This document shows positions 42,971 through 50,943 of a stretch of 64,000 nt of DNA, piece by piece. This stretch comes from Burkholderiaceae bacterium. GTDB taxonomy: Bacteria > Pseudomonadota > Gammaproteobacteria > Burkholderiales > Burkholderiaceae_C. The notes under the pieces were generated by a model. It made no database searches. It saw only the letters and a program-made list of their open reading frames with translations, and was not told the DNA's origin. Location of the stretch: contig JAUYTN010000004.1 of assembly GCA_030695205.1 (NCBI GenBank), forward strand, positions 102,222 through 166,221, in the 5' to 3' direction. Both the position numbers and the translations under genes were made by a program. The stretch's first letter is position 1; every line of letters starts with the position of its first letter.

Positions 42971-45301
42971 ATGATTGCCCAGGAACTTGAAGTCAGCTTG
43001 CACATGGCCTTTGTCGAGGCCCGCCAGCAACGTCACGAATTCATCACTGTCGAGCACCTGCTGCTGGCCTTGCTGGACAACCCCAGCGCCGCCGAGGTGC
43101 TGCGCGCCTGCTCAGCCAATGTGGACGACCTGCGCAAGTCGCTCACCAACTTCATCAAAGACAACACCCCCCAGGTGGCCGGCGCAGACGAGGTGGACAC
43201 TCAGCCTACGTTGGGCTTTCAGCGGGTGATACAGCGCGCCATCATGCACGTGCAGTCCACCGGCAATGGCAAGAAGGAAGTCACTGGTGCCAATGTGTTG
43301 GTGGCCATTTTTGGTGAGAAAGATTCGCATGCGGTGTACTACCTCCACCAGCAGGGTGTGACCCGCCTGGACGTGGTGAACTTCATCGCCCACGGCATCC
43401 GCAAAAGCGACCCACCCGAGCCTGCCAAGCCCGCTGAAGGCCAGGCAGAGGCAGAGGAACCCGCTGAGAAGTCTGAGAAAGCGTCACCGCTGGAGCAGTT
43501 CACCCAAAACCTCAACCAACTGGCCAAGGACGGCAAGATCGACCCTCTGATTGGCCGGGACCACGAGGTGGAGCGGGTCATACAAATTCTCTGCCGCCGC
43601 CGCAAAAACAACCCGCTGCTGGTGGGCGAGGCTGGTGTGGGCAAAACCGCCATTGCCGAGGGCTTGGCCTGGCGCATCACCCAGGGCTCTGTGCCCGATG
43701 TGCTGGCCGAGGCCAACGTGTACTCGCTGGACATGGGCGCTTTGCTGGCCGGCACCAAGTACCGCGGCGACTTCGAGCAACGCCTCAAGGGTGTGCTGAA
43801 GTCCCTGAAGGACAAGCCCCATGCGGTGCTGTTCATTGACGAAATCCACACCCTCATCGGTGCGGGTGCGGCGTCGGGTGGCACGCTGGACGCCTCCAAC
43901 CTGCTCAAGCCTGCGCTGTCCAGCGGTGCGCTCAAGTGCATTGGTGCCACCACCTTCACCGAATACCGGGGCATTTTTGAAAAAGACGCGGCACTGTCCC
44001 GCCGCTTCCAGAAGGTGGACGTGGTCGAGCCCACGGTGGAGCAGACGGTGGACATCCTCAAGGGGCTGAAGTCTCGCTTTGAGGAGCACCACAACGTCAA
44101 GTACGCATTGGCTGCTTTGCAGGCCGCTGCAGAGCTGAGCGCCAAGTACATCAACGACCGCCACCTGCCCGATAAAGCCATCGACGTGATCGACGAAGCG
44201 GGTGCTGCACAGCGTGTGCTGCCTGCATCCAAGCGCAAGAAAACCATCAATAAGGCCGAGGTCGAGGACATCGTGGCCAAAATTGCCCGCATTCCCCCTG
44301 CCAACGTGTCCAACGACGACAGGGGCAAGCTGCAGACGCTGGAGCGTGACCTCAAGAGCGTGGTGTTTGGTCAAGACAAGGCGTTGGAGGTTCTGGCCGC
44401 CAGCGTCAAGATGGCCCGTTCCGGGCTGGGCCGTCCGGACAAGCCCATCGGCGCGTTTCTGTTCAGCGGCCCCACGGGTGTTGGCAAGACCGAAGCGGCC
44501 AAGCAGCTGGCGTACATCATGGGGGTGGAGCTGCTGCGCTTTGACATGTCCGAGTACATGGAGCGCCATGCCGTCAGCCGCCTCATTGGCGCGCCTCCCG
44601 GCTATGTGGGGTTTGACCAGGGTGGCTTGCTGACAGAGGCCATCACCAAAAAGCCTTACTGCGTGCTGTTGCTCGACGAAATCGAGAAGGCCCACCCCGA
44701 TATCTTCAACGTGTTGCTGCAGGTCATGGACCACGGCACCCTGACCGATAACAACGGGCGCAAGGCCGACTTCCGCAACGTGATCATCATCATGACCACC
44801 AACGCGGGCGCCGAAACCATGAACAAGGCCACCATCGGCTTCACCAACCCCCGTGAGGCGGGCGATGAGATGGCCGACATCAAGCGTTTGTTCACGCCTG
44901 AGTTCCGCAATCGGCTGGACGCAACGGTCAGCTTCAAGGCGCTGGACGAGCAGGTCATTTTGCGGGTGGTGGACAAGTTCCTGCTGCAGCTTGAAACCCA
45001 ACTGGCGGAGAAAAAGGTGGAGGTCACCTTCACCGATGCCTTGCGCAAGCACTTGGGCAAAAAAGGCTTCGACCCGCTCATGGGTGCACGGCCCATGCAG
45101 CGCCTGATCCAGGACACCATCCGCCGGGCGCTGGCCGACGAGCTGTTGTTTGGCCGTCTGACCGATGGCGGTCGCTTGAATGTGGACATTGCAACCACTA
45201 CCAACGAGCAAGGTGTGGAGACATCCGAGGTCAAGCTCGACATCGCAGCCTTGCCCAAGAAAGCCGACAAGGCCAAGCCCGAAGAAGCCGTGGCGGACTG
45301 A
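42971..45301 (+). CDS. clpA: ATP-dependent Clp protease ATP-binding subunit ClpA
   Basis: ClpA is the AAA+ unfoldase that feeds ClpP. The N-domain (1-145) contains the ClpS-binding surface. The first AAA module has Walker A GEAGVGKT at 219-226, and the second has GPTGVGKT at 500-507. The IGL/IGF-type ClpP-binding loop is seen as TIGFTNP. Length of 776 residues is close to E. coli ClpA (758). The middle segment of ClpB is lacking, so it is not a disaggregase. Confidence 0.97.
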   Translation: MIAQELEVSLHMAFVEARQQRHEFITVEHLLLALLDNPSAAEVLRACSANVDDLRKSLTNFIKDNTPQVAGADEVDTQPTLGFQRVIQRAIMHVQSTGNGKKEVTGANVLVAIFGEKDSHAVYYLHQQGVTRLDVVNFIAHGIRKSDPPEPAKPAEGQAEAEEPAEKSEKASPLEQFTQNLNQLAKDGKIDPLIGRDHEVERVIQILCRRRKNNPLLVGEAGVGKTAIAEGLAWRITQGSVPDVLAEANVYSLDMGALLAGTKYRGDFEQRLKGVLKSLKDKPHAVLFIDEIHTLIGAGAASGGTLDASNLLKPALSSGALKCIGATTFTEYRGIFEKDAALSRRFQKVDVVEPTVEQTVDILKGLKSRFEEHHNVKYALAALQAAAELSAKYINDRHLPDKAIDVIDEAGAAQRVLPASKRKKTINKAEVEDIVAKIARIPPANVSNDDRGKLQTLERDLKSVVFGQDKALEVLAASVKMARSGLGRPDKPIGAFLFSGPTGVGKTEAAKQLAYIMGVELLRFDMSEYMERHAVSRLIGAPPGYVGFDQGGLLTEAITKKPYCVLLLDEIEKAHPDIFNVLLQVMDHGTLTDNNGRKADFRNVIIIMTTNAGAETMNKATIGFTNPREAGDEMADIKRLFTPEFRNRLDATVSFKALDEQVILRVVDKFLLQLETQLAEKKVEVTFTDALRKHLGKKGFDPLMGARPMQRLIQDTIRRALADELLFGRLTDGGRLNVDIATTTNEQGVETSEVKLDIAALPKKADKAKPEEAVAD

Positions 45302-45305
45302 ACAA

Positions 45306-45330
45306 GGGCAAACCCTTTGAGGGTTTGCCC
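45306..45330 (+). terminator. Hairpin after clpA
   Basis: GGGCAAACCCT (45306-45316) pairs perfectly with AGGGTTTGCCC (45320-45330) around TTG. There is no T-run, so it may need Rho or act as a 3' stabiliser. Confidence 0.6.
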
Positions 45331-45422
45331 GGTTGCGGTGCGGGTGTTGGGTTCCAGGGCTGGATTCGTCAGAAAACCGTAAGTCCCCGCCCCACAATGG
45401 GGCCACTTCGGTTTCTTTCCCC

Positions 45423-45719
45423 ATGCTGACGCTGATATTGATCGCCAAACTTGTGTGTGAAGTTGCACTGCTCTCTCTGCTTGGGCGCGGTGTGTTGGCG
45501 CTGGTGTCTGGTGATCGACGGGATACGAATGTGTTTTATGCACTGCTGCGAACGGCCACACAGCCGTGGGTCAAGGCCGTCGGTTGGTTTACCCCGTCGG
45601 TTGTGCTGGAGCGGCATCACCCGTGGGTGGCTTTTTGGGTGCTGGGTGCCGCCTGGTTGTGGGTCACCTGGGCCAAGGTAACGCTGTGTCTGGAGATCGG
45701 GGTGGCCCATTGCCGCTGA
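45423..45719 (+). CDS. Small membrane protein of unknown function
   Basis: A 98-residue frame starting at ATG 45423. Two hydrophobic segments are visible: LTLILIAKLVCEVALLSLL at the N-terminus and PWVAFWVLGAAWLWVTW near the C-terminus, joined by a polar loop with RRDTNVFY. Its last codons overlap the start of the TPR gene downstream, so the two are coupled. It is part of a run leading to the sodium/solute symporter. I do not recognise the family. Confidence 0.7.
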   Translation: MLTLILIAKLVCEVALLSLLGRGVLALVSGDRRDTNVFYALLRTATQPWVKAVGWFTPSVVLERHHPWVAFWVLGAAWLWVTWAKVTLCLEIGVAHCR

Positions 45720-46408
45720 CCTGGTCCCGGTTCGGGCAACCCCATCAGACGGCTTGGGTCACATCGTGGGTGTGGCGGCTGCCTGGGTGGCTGGGGCAGA
45801 TCGAGCGGGCATTGCCCAGGCTGGACGCATGGCTGGCCGCCCACCCGCTGCCTGCGGCCTCCACTGCCAGCTCACCCAGCTCACCCAGCTCCCTGGCGCT
45901 GCGTGCGTTGGCGGTTCGGGCTCACTGGCTGGGTGAGCTGGGTCGCTGGGCCTGTGCTGCACAGCAGCTGCAGCAGTTGGTGGTGTTGGAGCCCGAGCGT
46001 ACCGCCCATTGGTACAACCTGGGGTTTGTTCTGGAGCAAGCGGGTGAAGCGGTGCCTGCCCAGGCCGCTTTTGAGCGTGCGCTTGGCTTGGCGCCGCGAC
46101 TGGATGCGGCCTTGTTGGGTTTGGGCAAAGCCCTGGCCCGCCAGGGCCAGTGGGAGCGGGCACACGACGCTTGGGTGTGCCACGCGCAGCGCCAGCCACT
46201 GTGCCCTGACCCTTTGGTGTGCTTGGTGCACATGCACGCTGGCCGTGCAGACTGGGCGGCGGTGACGCCCTGGCTGGATCAGCTGCGCCGCTTTGAACCC
46301 CGCCAGGCCATGGCCCTAGAAGCCTGGATGTCCACCTTGCCTGCCAGTGCCGACAACGCGGCCACTGTCCCGAGTGGCCCACCTGGCCGACCACTGTGCG
46401 TGGTATGA
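45710..46408 (+). CDS. TPR-repeat protein of unknown function
   Basis: A 232-residue protein with TPR-like helical repeats in its second half (HWYNLGFVLEQAGEAVPAQ, then LGLGKALARQGQWERAHD). TTG 45710 is the proposed start because it overlaps the upstream gene's stop region and follows GGGGTGG; upstream codons are a shadow of the previous gene. A 9-base tandem repeat encodes an SSP run near residue 57, and its sequence recurs inverted about 40 bases later. The stop overlaps the next ATG (ATGA). It may assist the symporter pair downstream; this is inferred from position. Confidence 0.65.
   Translation: MPLTWSRFGQPHQTAWVTSWVWRLPGWLGQIERALPRLDAWLAAHPLPAASTASSPSSPSSLALRALAVRAHWLGELGRWACAAQQLQQLVVLEPERTAHWYNLGFVLEQAGEAVPAQAAFERALGLAPRLDAALLGLGKALARQGQWERAHDAWVCHAQRQPLCPDPLVCLVHMHAGRADWAAVTPWLDQLRRFEPRQAMALEAWMSTLPASADNAATVPSGPPGRPLCVV
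45875..45942. repeat. 14-bp inverted repeat inside the TPR gene
   Basis: CCCAGCTCACCCAG (45875-45888) is repeated in inverted form at 45929-45942, with 40 bases between. The left arm lies in a tandem AGCTCACCC array. A stable mRNA stem in the early coding region is possible. Confidence 0.55.
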
Positions 46409-46677
46409 GCAACCTTGGCGGCACGCCCACCACCCCCAGCCAGCGCCACCACTGGCGCCGCAACCTGCGGCTGACCGCCTGGTTGCTGGTGGTGTGGTCG
46501 CTTGTGACGTTTGGTGTCGCTTTTTTTGCCCGCGAACTGAGCTTCTCGTTCTTTGGGTGGCCGTTCAGCTTCTGGGTAGGTGCGCAGGGGTCGCTGCTGG
46601 TGTACGTGATACTGATTGCCGTCTATGCCCATCAGATGGCCCGTCTTGACGTTGCCCATGGTCTCAACGAAGACTGA
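46405..46677 (+). CDS. DUF4212 protein, putative symporter small subunit
   Basis: A 90-residue membrane protein of the DUF4212 family. It has two hydrophobic helices (AWLLVVWSLVTFGVAFF and GAQGSLLVYVILIAVYAH) and the conserved FFGWPFSFW motif between them. The family is found next to VC_2705-type sodium/solute symporters and is thought to be their small subunit. The symporter gene follows after 17 bases. ATG 46405 overlaps the TPR gene stop. Confidence 0.9.
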   Translation: MSNLGGTPTTPSQRHHWRRNLRLTAWLLVVWSLVTFGVAFFARELSFSFFGWPFSFWVGAQGSLLVYVILIAVYAHQMARLDVAHGLNED

Positions 46678-46694
46678 CGAGCACACGCCCAGCC

Positions 46695-48812
46695 ATGTCG
46701 CAGTCACCATTCTCCGGTTCTCGTTCGTCGCCTGTGGAGCGGGACGGTATGTTTCTGCGCCGACTTAACACGGTGTACGCCTGGTACACCGTTGGGGTGT
46801 TTGCCGTGATTGTGGTGCTGGCGTTGGCAGAGCACCTGGGTTTATCCCGCGAGTGGATCGGTTTTATTTTTTTGCTGGTGACCGTGGCGGTGTATGCGGG
46901 CATTGGCATCATGAGCCGAACCACCGATCCGGTGGAGTACTACGTGGCTGGCCGTCGGGTACCAGCCATCTACAACGGCATGGCGACCGGGGCCGACTGG
47001 ATGTCGGCGGCTTCGTTCCTGGGGCTTGCGGGCACGCTGTACATGACCGGCTACAACGGGCTGGCGTTCATCATGGGCTGGACGGGGGGGTTTGTGCTGG
47101 TGGCCCTGCTGCTGGCACCGTATTTGCGCAAGTTTGGGCAGTTCACGATTCCGGATTTTTTGGGTGAACGCTATGGTGGCAACTGGCCACGGCTGCTGGG
47201 TATCGCAGCGGCGATTCTGTGCTCTTTTACTTATGTGGTGGCGCAGATTTATGGGGTAGGCCTGATCACATCCCGCCTGACAGGGGTGGCCTTCGAATTG
47301 GGCATATTTTTGGGGTTGGGCGGCATTCTGGTGTGCTCCTTTTTGGGTGGCATGCGTGCGGTGACGTGGACGCAGGTGGCGCAGTATGTGGTCATCATCG
47401 TGGCTTACATGCTGCCTGTGATCTGGCTCAGCATGAAGCAAACCGGGGTGCCGGTGCCCCAGCTGGTGTACGGCGTGCAGCTGGAGAAGGTCACGGCCCA
47501 GGAGAAGCGGCTTACCGACGATGTGCAGGAGTTGGAGGTGCGGCAGATATTTTCGGACCGGGCGCTGCACTACCAGCGGCTGCTGGCCGATCCCGTCCAG
47601 TCGCTCAAATCCGAGCGGGCAGCGGCCGAGGCGCGGGTGGCCCAGCTGCGCGCCACGGGTGCGCCCCAAACCGAGCAAATCGCGGCCGAAAAACGCTTGG
47701 CCCGCATGCCCAGAGACCCGGCTGACGCGGTGCGCGAGTGGCAAACGGCCCTGCAAGACGCCCAAACCCGCCAAAAACCCCTCAATGGCATGCCGCCTCA
47801 GGCGCAGCAGTACAGCGGTGACCCCAAGGGCACGGCGGCCGAGCAGGCAGAGTTTGACCTGTCGCGCCGCAATTTTCTGGCTCTGGTGTTTTGCCTGATG
47901 GTGGGCACAGCGGCCTTGCCCCATGTACTGATCCGCTACTACACCACCCCCAGCGTGCGCCAGGCGCGAGCATCGGTCACCTGGTCGTTGCTGTTCATCG
48001 TCCTGCTGTACGTCACCGCGCCCGCGCTGGCGGTGCTGGTGAAGTTCGAGGTTTTCAATGTGCTGGTGGGGACCTCCTTTGATGCCTTGCCGGCTTGGGT
48101 GGCGGCATGGAACAAGGTGGACCCTAACCTGCTGTCCATCACCGATGTCAACGGTGACGGTGTGCTGCAATTGAACGAAATGACCATAGGCGCAGACATC
48201 ATTGTGCTGGCCACCGCCGAGATTGCGGGTTTACCGTACGTCATCTCGGGGTTGGTGGCTGCGGGTGGGCTGGCAGCGGCGCTGTCCACCGCCGATGGTC
48301 TGTTGCTGACCATTGCCAATGCGCTCAGCCACGACCTGTACTACAAAATGATTGACCCCAATGCCAGTACTGCGAGGCGCGTCACCATCTCCAAGATGCT
48401 GCTGCTGGTGGTGGCCTTGGCCGCTGCCTATGTGGCGGCGCAAAAGCCTGCCGATATTTTGTTTTTGGTGTCGGCAGCGTTTTCGTTTGCGGCAGCGGCG
48501 TTTTTTCCGGCGCTGACGCTGGGCATCTTCTGGAAGCGCACCACCGGCATTGCCGCCTCGTTGGGCATGGTGGCGGGCCTGGGCATTACGTGCTACTACA
48601 TGGTGGTCAACCAGCCCTGGCTGCGCGAGGTGTTTGGCGTTACCTCACCCGTGAGCCTGTGGTGGGGCATACAACCCATATCGGCTGGCATTTTTGGCGT
48701 TCCTCTGGGGTTTGCGGTGATGGTGCTGGTGAGCCTGGTCACCCCGCAGCCTCCGGCTCGGGTGCAAGAGCTGGTGGACTATGTGCGCTACCCCCGCACC
48801 TGGCACCGCTGA
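46695..48812 (+). CDS. Sodium:solute symporter, VC_2705 subfamily
   Basis: This 705-residue inner-membrane transporter of the SSS family is related to ActP and probably moves a monocarboxylate with Na+. The core signature GRRVPAIYNGMATGADWMSAASFLG lies in the first third. Two insertions are notable: a polar coiled-coil of about 110 residues (roughly 265-395) rich in Gln, Ala and Arg, and an EF-hand-like loop DVNGDGVLQLNE near 485. The C-terminus returns to hydrophobic helices. The substrate cannot be given. The DUF4212 partner is directly upstream. Confidence 0.88.
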   Translation: MSQSPFSGSRSSPVERDGMFLRRLNTVYAWYTVGVFAVIVVLALAEHLGLSREWIGFIFLLVTVAVYAGIGIMSRTTDPVEYYVAGRRVPAIYNGMATGADWMSAASFLGLAGTLYMTGYNGLAFIMGWTGGFVLVALLLAPYLRKFGQFTIPDFLGERYGGNWPRLLGIAAAILCSFTYVVAQIYGVGLITSRLTGVAFELGIFLGLGGILVCSFLGGMRAVTWTQVAQYVVIIVAYMLPVIWLSMKQTGVPVPQLVYGVQLEKVTAQEKRLTDDVQELEVRQIFSDRALHYQRLLADPVQSLKSERAAAEARVAQLRATGAPQTEQIAAEKRLARMPRDPADAVREWQTALQDAQTRQKPLNGMPPQAQQYSGDPKGTAAEQAEFDLSRRNFLALVFCLMVGTAALPHVLIRYYTTPSVRQARASVTWSLLFIVLLYVTAPALAVLVKFEVFNVLVGTSFDALPAWVAAWNKVDPNLLSITDVNGDGVLQLNEMTIGADIIVLATAEIAGLPYVISGLVAAGGLAAALSTADGLLLTIANALSHDLYYKMIDPNASTARRVTISKMLLLVVALAAAYVAAQKPADILFLVSAAFSFAAAAFFPALTLGIFWKRTTGIAASLGMVAGLGITCYYMVVNQPWLREVFGVTSPVSLWWGIQPISAGIFGVPLGFAVMVLVSLVTPQPPARVQELVDYVRYPRTWHR

Positions 48813-48878
48813 GGGTAATGGCTCATCGGGTCGACGCGATCGGTGTGGCGCGTAGCTCGACGCCCGCTTCTCAGCCCC

Positions 48879-49466
48879 TCAGGCCTCGAACTGTGATGAA
48901 TTTTTGCCCTTGAACGGGGCGTAAAACGCTTTGATGCTGGCCATGTCAGCCTCCACGTCCCCGGTGGGCCGAAAGATGGGTCCCAGGCCGCTGCGTTTGC
49001 AGGCGTAGTCCATGTAGGCCATCACGATGGGCACCTGTGCTTGAAGGGCGATGTAATAGAACCCGGTTTTCCAGTACCGGGTTTTGCTGCGGGTGCCTTC
49101 GGGCGGCACGATGAGTTGCACCGGACCACTGGCCTCGCGCAGGCTTTGAGCCGATGCGGCGACCAGATTGGTGGATTGGCGGCGGTCCACTGCAATACCT
49201 CCCAACCAGCGCATCAGCGGGCCAAACGGCCAGCGGAAGATGGTGTGTTTTCCCATCCATTGCACTTGCAAGTCCAGCGCAAACGCCACCATCAGGGTGT
49301 AGGGCAGGTCCCAGTTGCTGGTGTGGGGTGCTGCAATCAGCACACTTTTGCGGGCTTCAGGTGGCAACTGGCCTTCAATGGTCCAGCCCTTCCATGTCAG
49401 AAAGCGCACCGAGGTGGCTTTGAGCAAACGGTTGACTCCCGGGGTGTTGAAAATGGTGCGTGGCAT
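48879..49466 (-). CDS. Lysophospholipid acyltransferase family protein (PlsC-like)
   Basis: This 195-residue protein has the acyltransferase motifs of the PlsC superfamily: PHTSNWD in place of HX4D, and VPPEGTRSK as the substrate-binding block. It is shorter than E. coli PlsC (245) and lacks an obvious N-terminal membrane anchor. ATG 49466 is chosen; the frame continues upstream through the neighbouring gene. It probably acylates a lysophospholipid or a related acceptor at the inner membrane. Confidence 0.85.
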   Translation of the reverse strand: MPRTIFNTPGVNRLLKATSVRFLTWKGWTIEGQLPPEARKSVLIAAPHTSNWDLPYTLMVAFALDLQVQWMGKHTIFRWPFGPLMRWLGGIAVDRRQSTNLVAASAQSLREASGPVQLIVPPEGTRSKTRYWKTGFYYIALQAQVPIVMAYMDYACKRSGLGPIFRPTGDVEADMASIKAFYAPFKGKNSSQFEA

Positions 49467-49515
49467 GGTTGGAGGCAGTGGGGTGCACAGACCTGCACCG
49501 ATGGCTGGGATTACA

Positions 49516-50943
49516 TCACGGCCATCCTGCTGTCGGAGCGTCCCCTCTCGGTGCACCCACGGGCTCCCGAAACGGCGTGCGTTCATGCAAATTTTCCAGG
49601 TAGGCACCGATGCCCTGGCCCTCGCGAGCCAGGTAGCGGTCCACTGCATCGGCAAATGCGGGGTGGGCCAGCCAGTGGGCGCTGCTGGTGCGCACAGGCA
49701 GCAGGGCGCGCGCCATTTTGTGTTCGCCTTGAGCGCCGCCCTCAAAGCGGGCGTAGCCATGGGCAATGCACCATTCCATCGGCTGGTAGTAGCAGGCTTC
49801 AAAGTGCAGGCAGTCCACCCGCTGCAGCGCCCCCCAATAGCGGCCATAGGCGATGCCGGGCGCATTATTTATATCTTTTTGCCGCTTTACGCTTGAAGGA
49901 CATGCACTCAATGCTATCAAACTACATGCAATCGGTGTGCCATCGGCACGGTGGGCAAGGCACATCAACCAATGCTCGGCCATGTCCTGCGCCATGCGGT
50001 GGAAGAAATCGCGGGTGAGGTAGGGGGGGGTGCCGTGCTCCAGGTAGGTGCGTTCGTAGCAGGCATAGAAAAAGTCCCAGTCAGCCGGGGTGATGTCGTG
50101 GCCGTGGCGGTGCACAAACCGCACACCTGCATCAGCCACTTTGCGCCGCTCCTGCCGGATTTTTTTGCGCTTGTCCTGGCTCAGGCAAGCCAGAAATTCT
50201 TCAAAACTGGTGTATGCGCGCCCACCTTCCGCCGCATGGGCGTTGTGCCAGTGGAACTGTACCGTGTGCCGAAGCATCAACCCCGCTGCTTGGGCCGCGG
50301 CCAAGTCTTCCTCGTGGGTAAACAGCAGGTGCAGGGACGACAGGTGCAGCGCCTGGCTCCAGCGCAGCAGGCCCGACATCAGCGCGGCGCGGGCGGTGCT
50401 GTCCACCGCCAGCAGGCGCGGGCCGGGGACGGGTGTGAAGGGCACCGCCACCAACCCCTTGGGGTAGTAGGGTAGGCCGTGGCGGGCGTGGGCATCGGCC
50501 CAGGCCCAGTCAAACACGTACTCCCCATACGAGTGGGCTTTGATGTAGAGCGCACAGGCCCCAAGCAGCTCGGCACCGGCGGGGGGAGAGGGGGCGATGG
50601 GCGAACAGGGTGCAGAAGGCGGAAGTTGCGCAGCAGGGGTCAAGGCTGCCACTGTGGTGGACTCCATGCCTTGCGCGGGTGGCTCGCGCCACAGGGTGAG
50701 CAGCTGCAGCTGCCAGCCCGTCTCTGGCGTGGCGCTGCCGCTGTCATGCAAGGCTGCCCAATAGTCGGGTGTGGCAAAAGGCTGGGGCATGCGGCCCTGG
50801 GTCTGCTCGGCGGCCAGCAAAGCTTGCCAGTGGGCGGTAGCCACCTCGGACGGGTGGCCGAAAACCCGAGTGACATAATTGTTTTCAGCCCACGCAAGTG
50901 GCCCTGCCGCCTGTTGGGGCGGCCCTGATTCAAGTGTGTTCAT
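49516..50943 (-). CDS. FemAB/GNAT-like acyltransferase (DUF482)
   Basis: This protein of about 475 residues belongs to the FemAB-like DUF482 family with a GNAT fold, seen in the KRKKIRQERRKVADAGV, ERTYLEHGTPPYLT and FEACYYQPMEWCI blocks. Its substrate is unknown. Residues about 340-360 (SACPSSVKRQKDINN) are repeat-derived and split the normally continuous AYGRYWG-type strand region. The start is uncertain: ATG 50943 overlaps the divergent nadE ATG in a shared CATG, and a start inside the frame is possible. Confidence 0.82.
   Translation of the reverse strand: MNTLESGPPQQAAGPLAWAENNYVTRVFGHPSEVATAHWQALLAAEQTQGRMPQPFATPDYWAALHDSGSATPETGWQLQLLTLWREPPAQGMESTTVAALTPAAQLPPSAPCSPIAPSPPAGAELLGACALYIKAHSYGEYVFDWAWADAHARHGLPYYPKGLVAVPFTPVPGPRLLAVDSTARAALMSGLLRWSQALHLSSLHLLFTHEEDLAAAQAAGLMLRHTVQFHWHNAHAAEGGRAYTSFEEFLACLSQDKRKKIRQERRKVADAGVRFVHRHGHDITPADWDFFYACYERTYLEHGTPPYLTRDFFHRMAQDMAEHWLMCLAHRADGTPIACSLIALSACPSSVKRQKDINNAPGIAYGRYWGALQRVDCLHFEACYYQPMEWCIAHGYARFEGGAQGEHKMARALLPVRTSSAHWLAHPAFADAVDRYLAREGQGIGAYLENLHERTPFREPVGAPRGDAPTAGWP
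49866..49926 (+). repeat. Dispersed AT-rich repeat, copy 9, inside FemAB-like gene (antisense)
   Basis: TTTATATCTTTTTGCCGC, TTTACGCTTGAAGGACATGC, then ATGCTATCAAACTA follow the family order closely. It is translated in frame from the other strand. Confidence 0.7.

Noticed and set aside
43484..45448. A 654-codon minus-strand frame opposite clpA
   Set aside because: Shadow frame; ClpA Walker motifs and length fix the coding strand.
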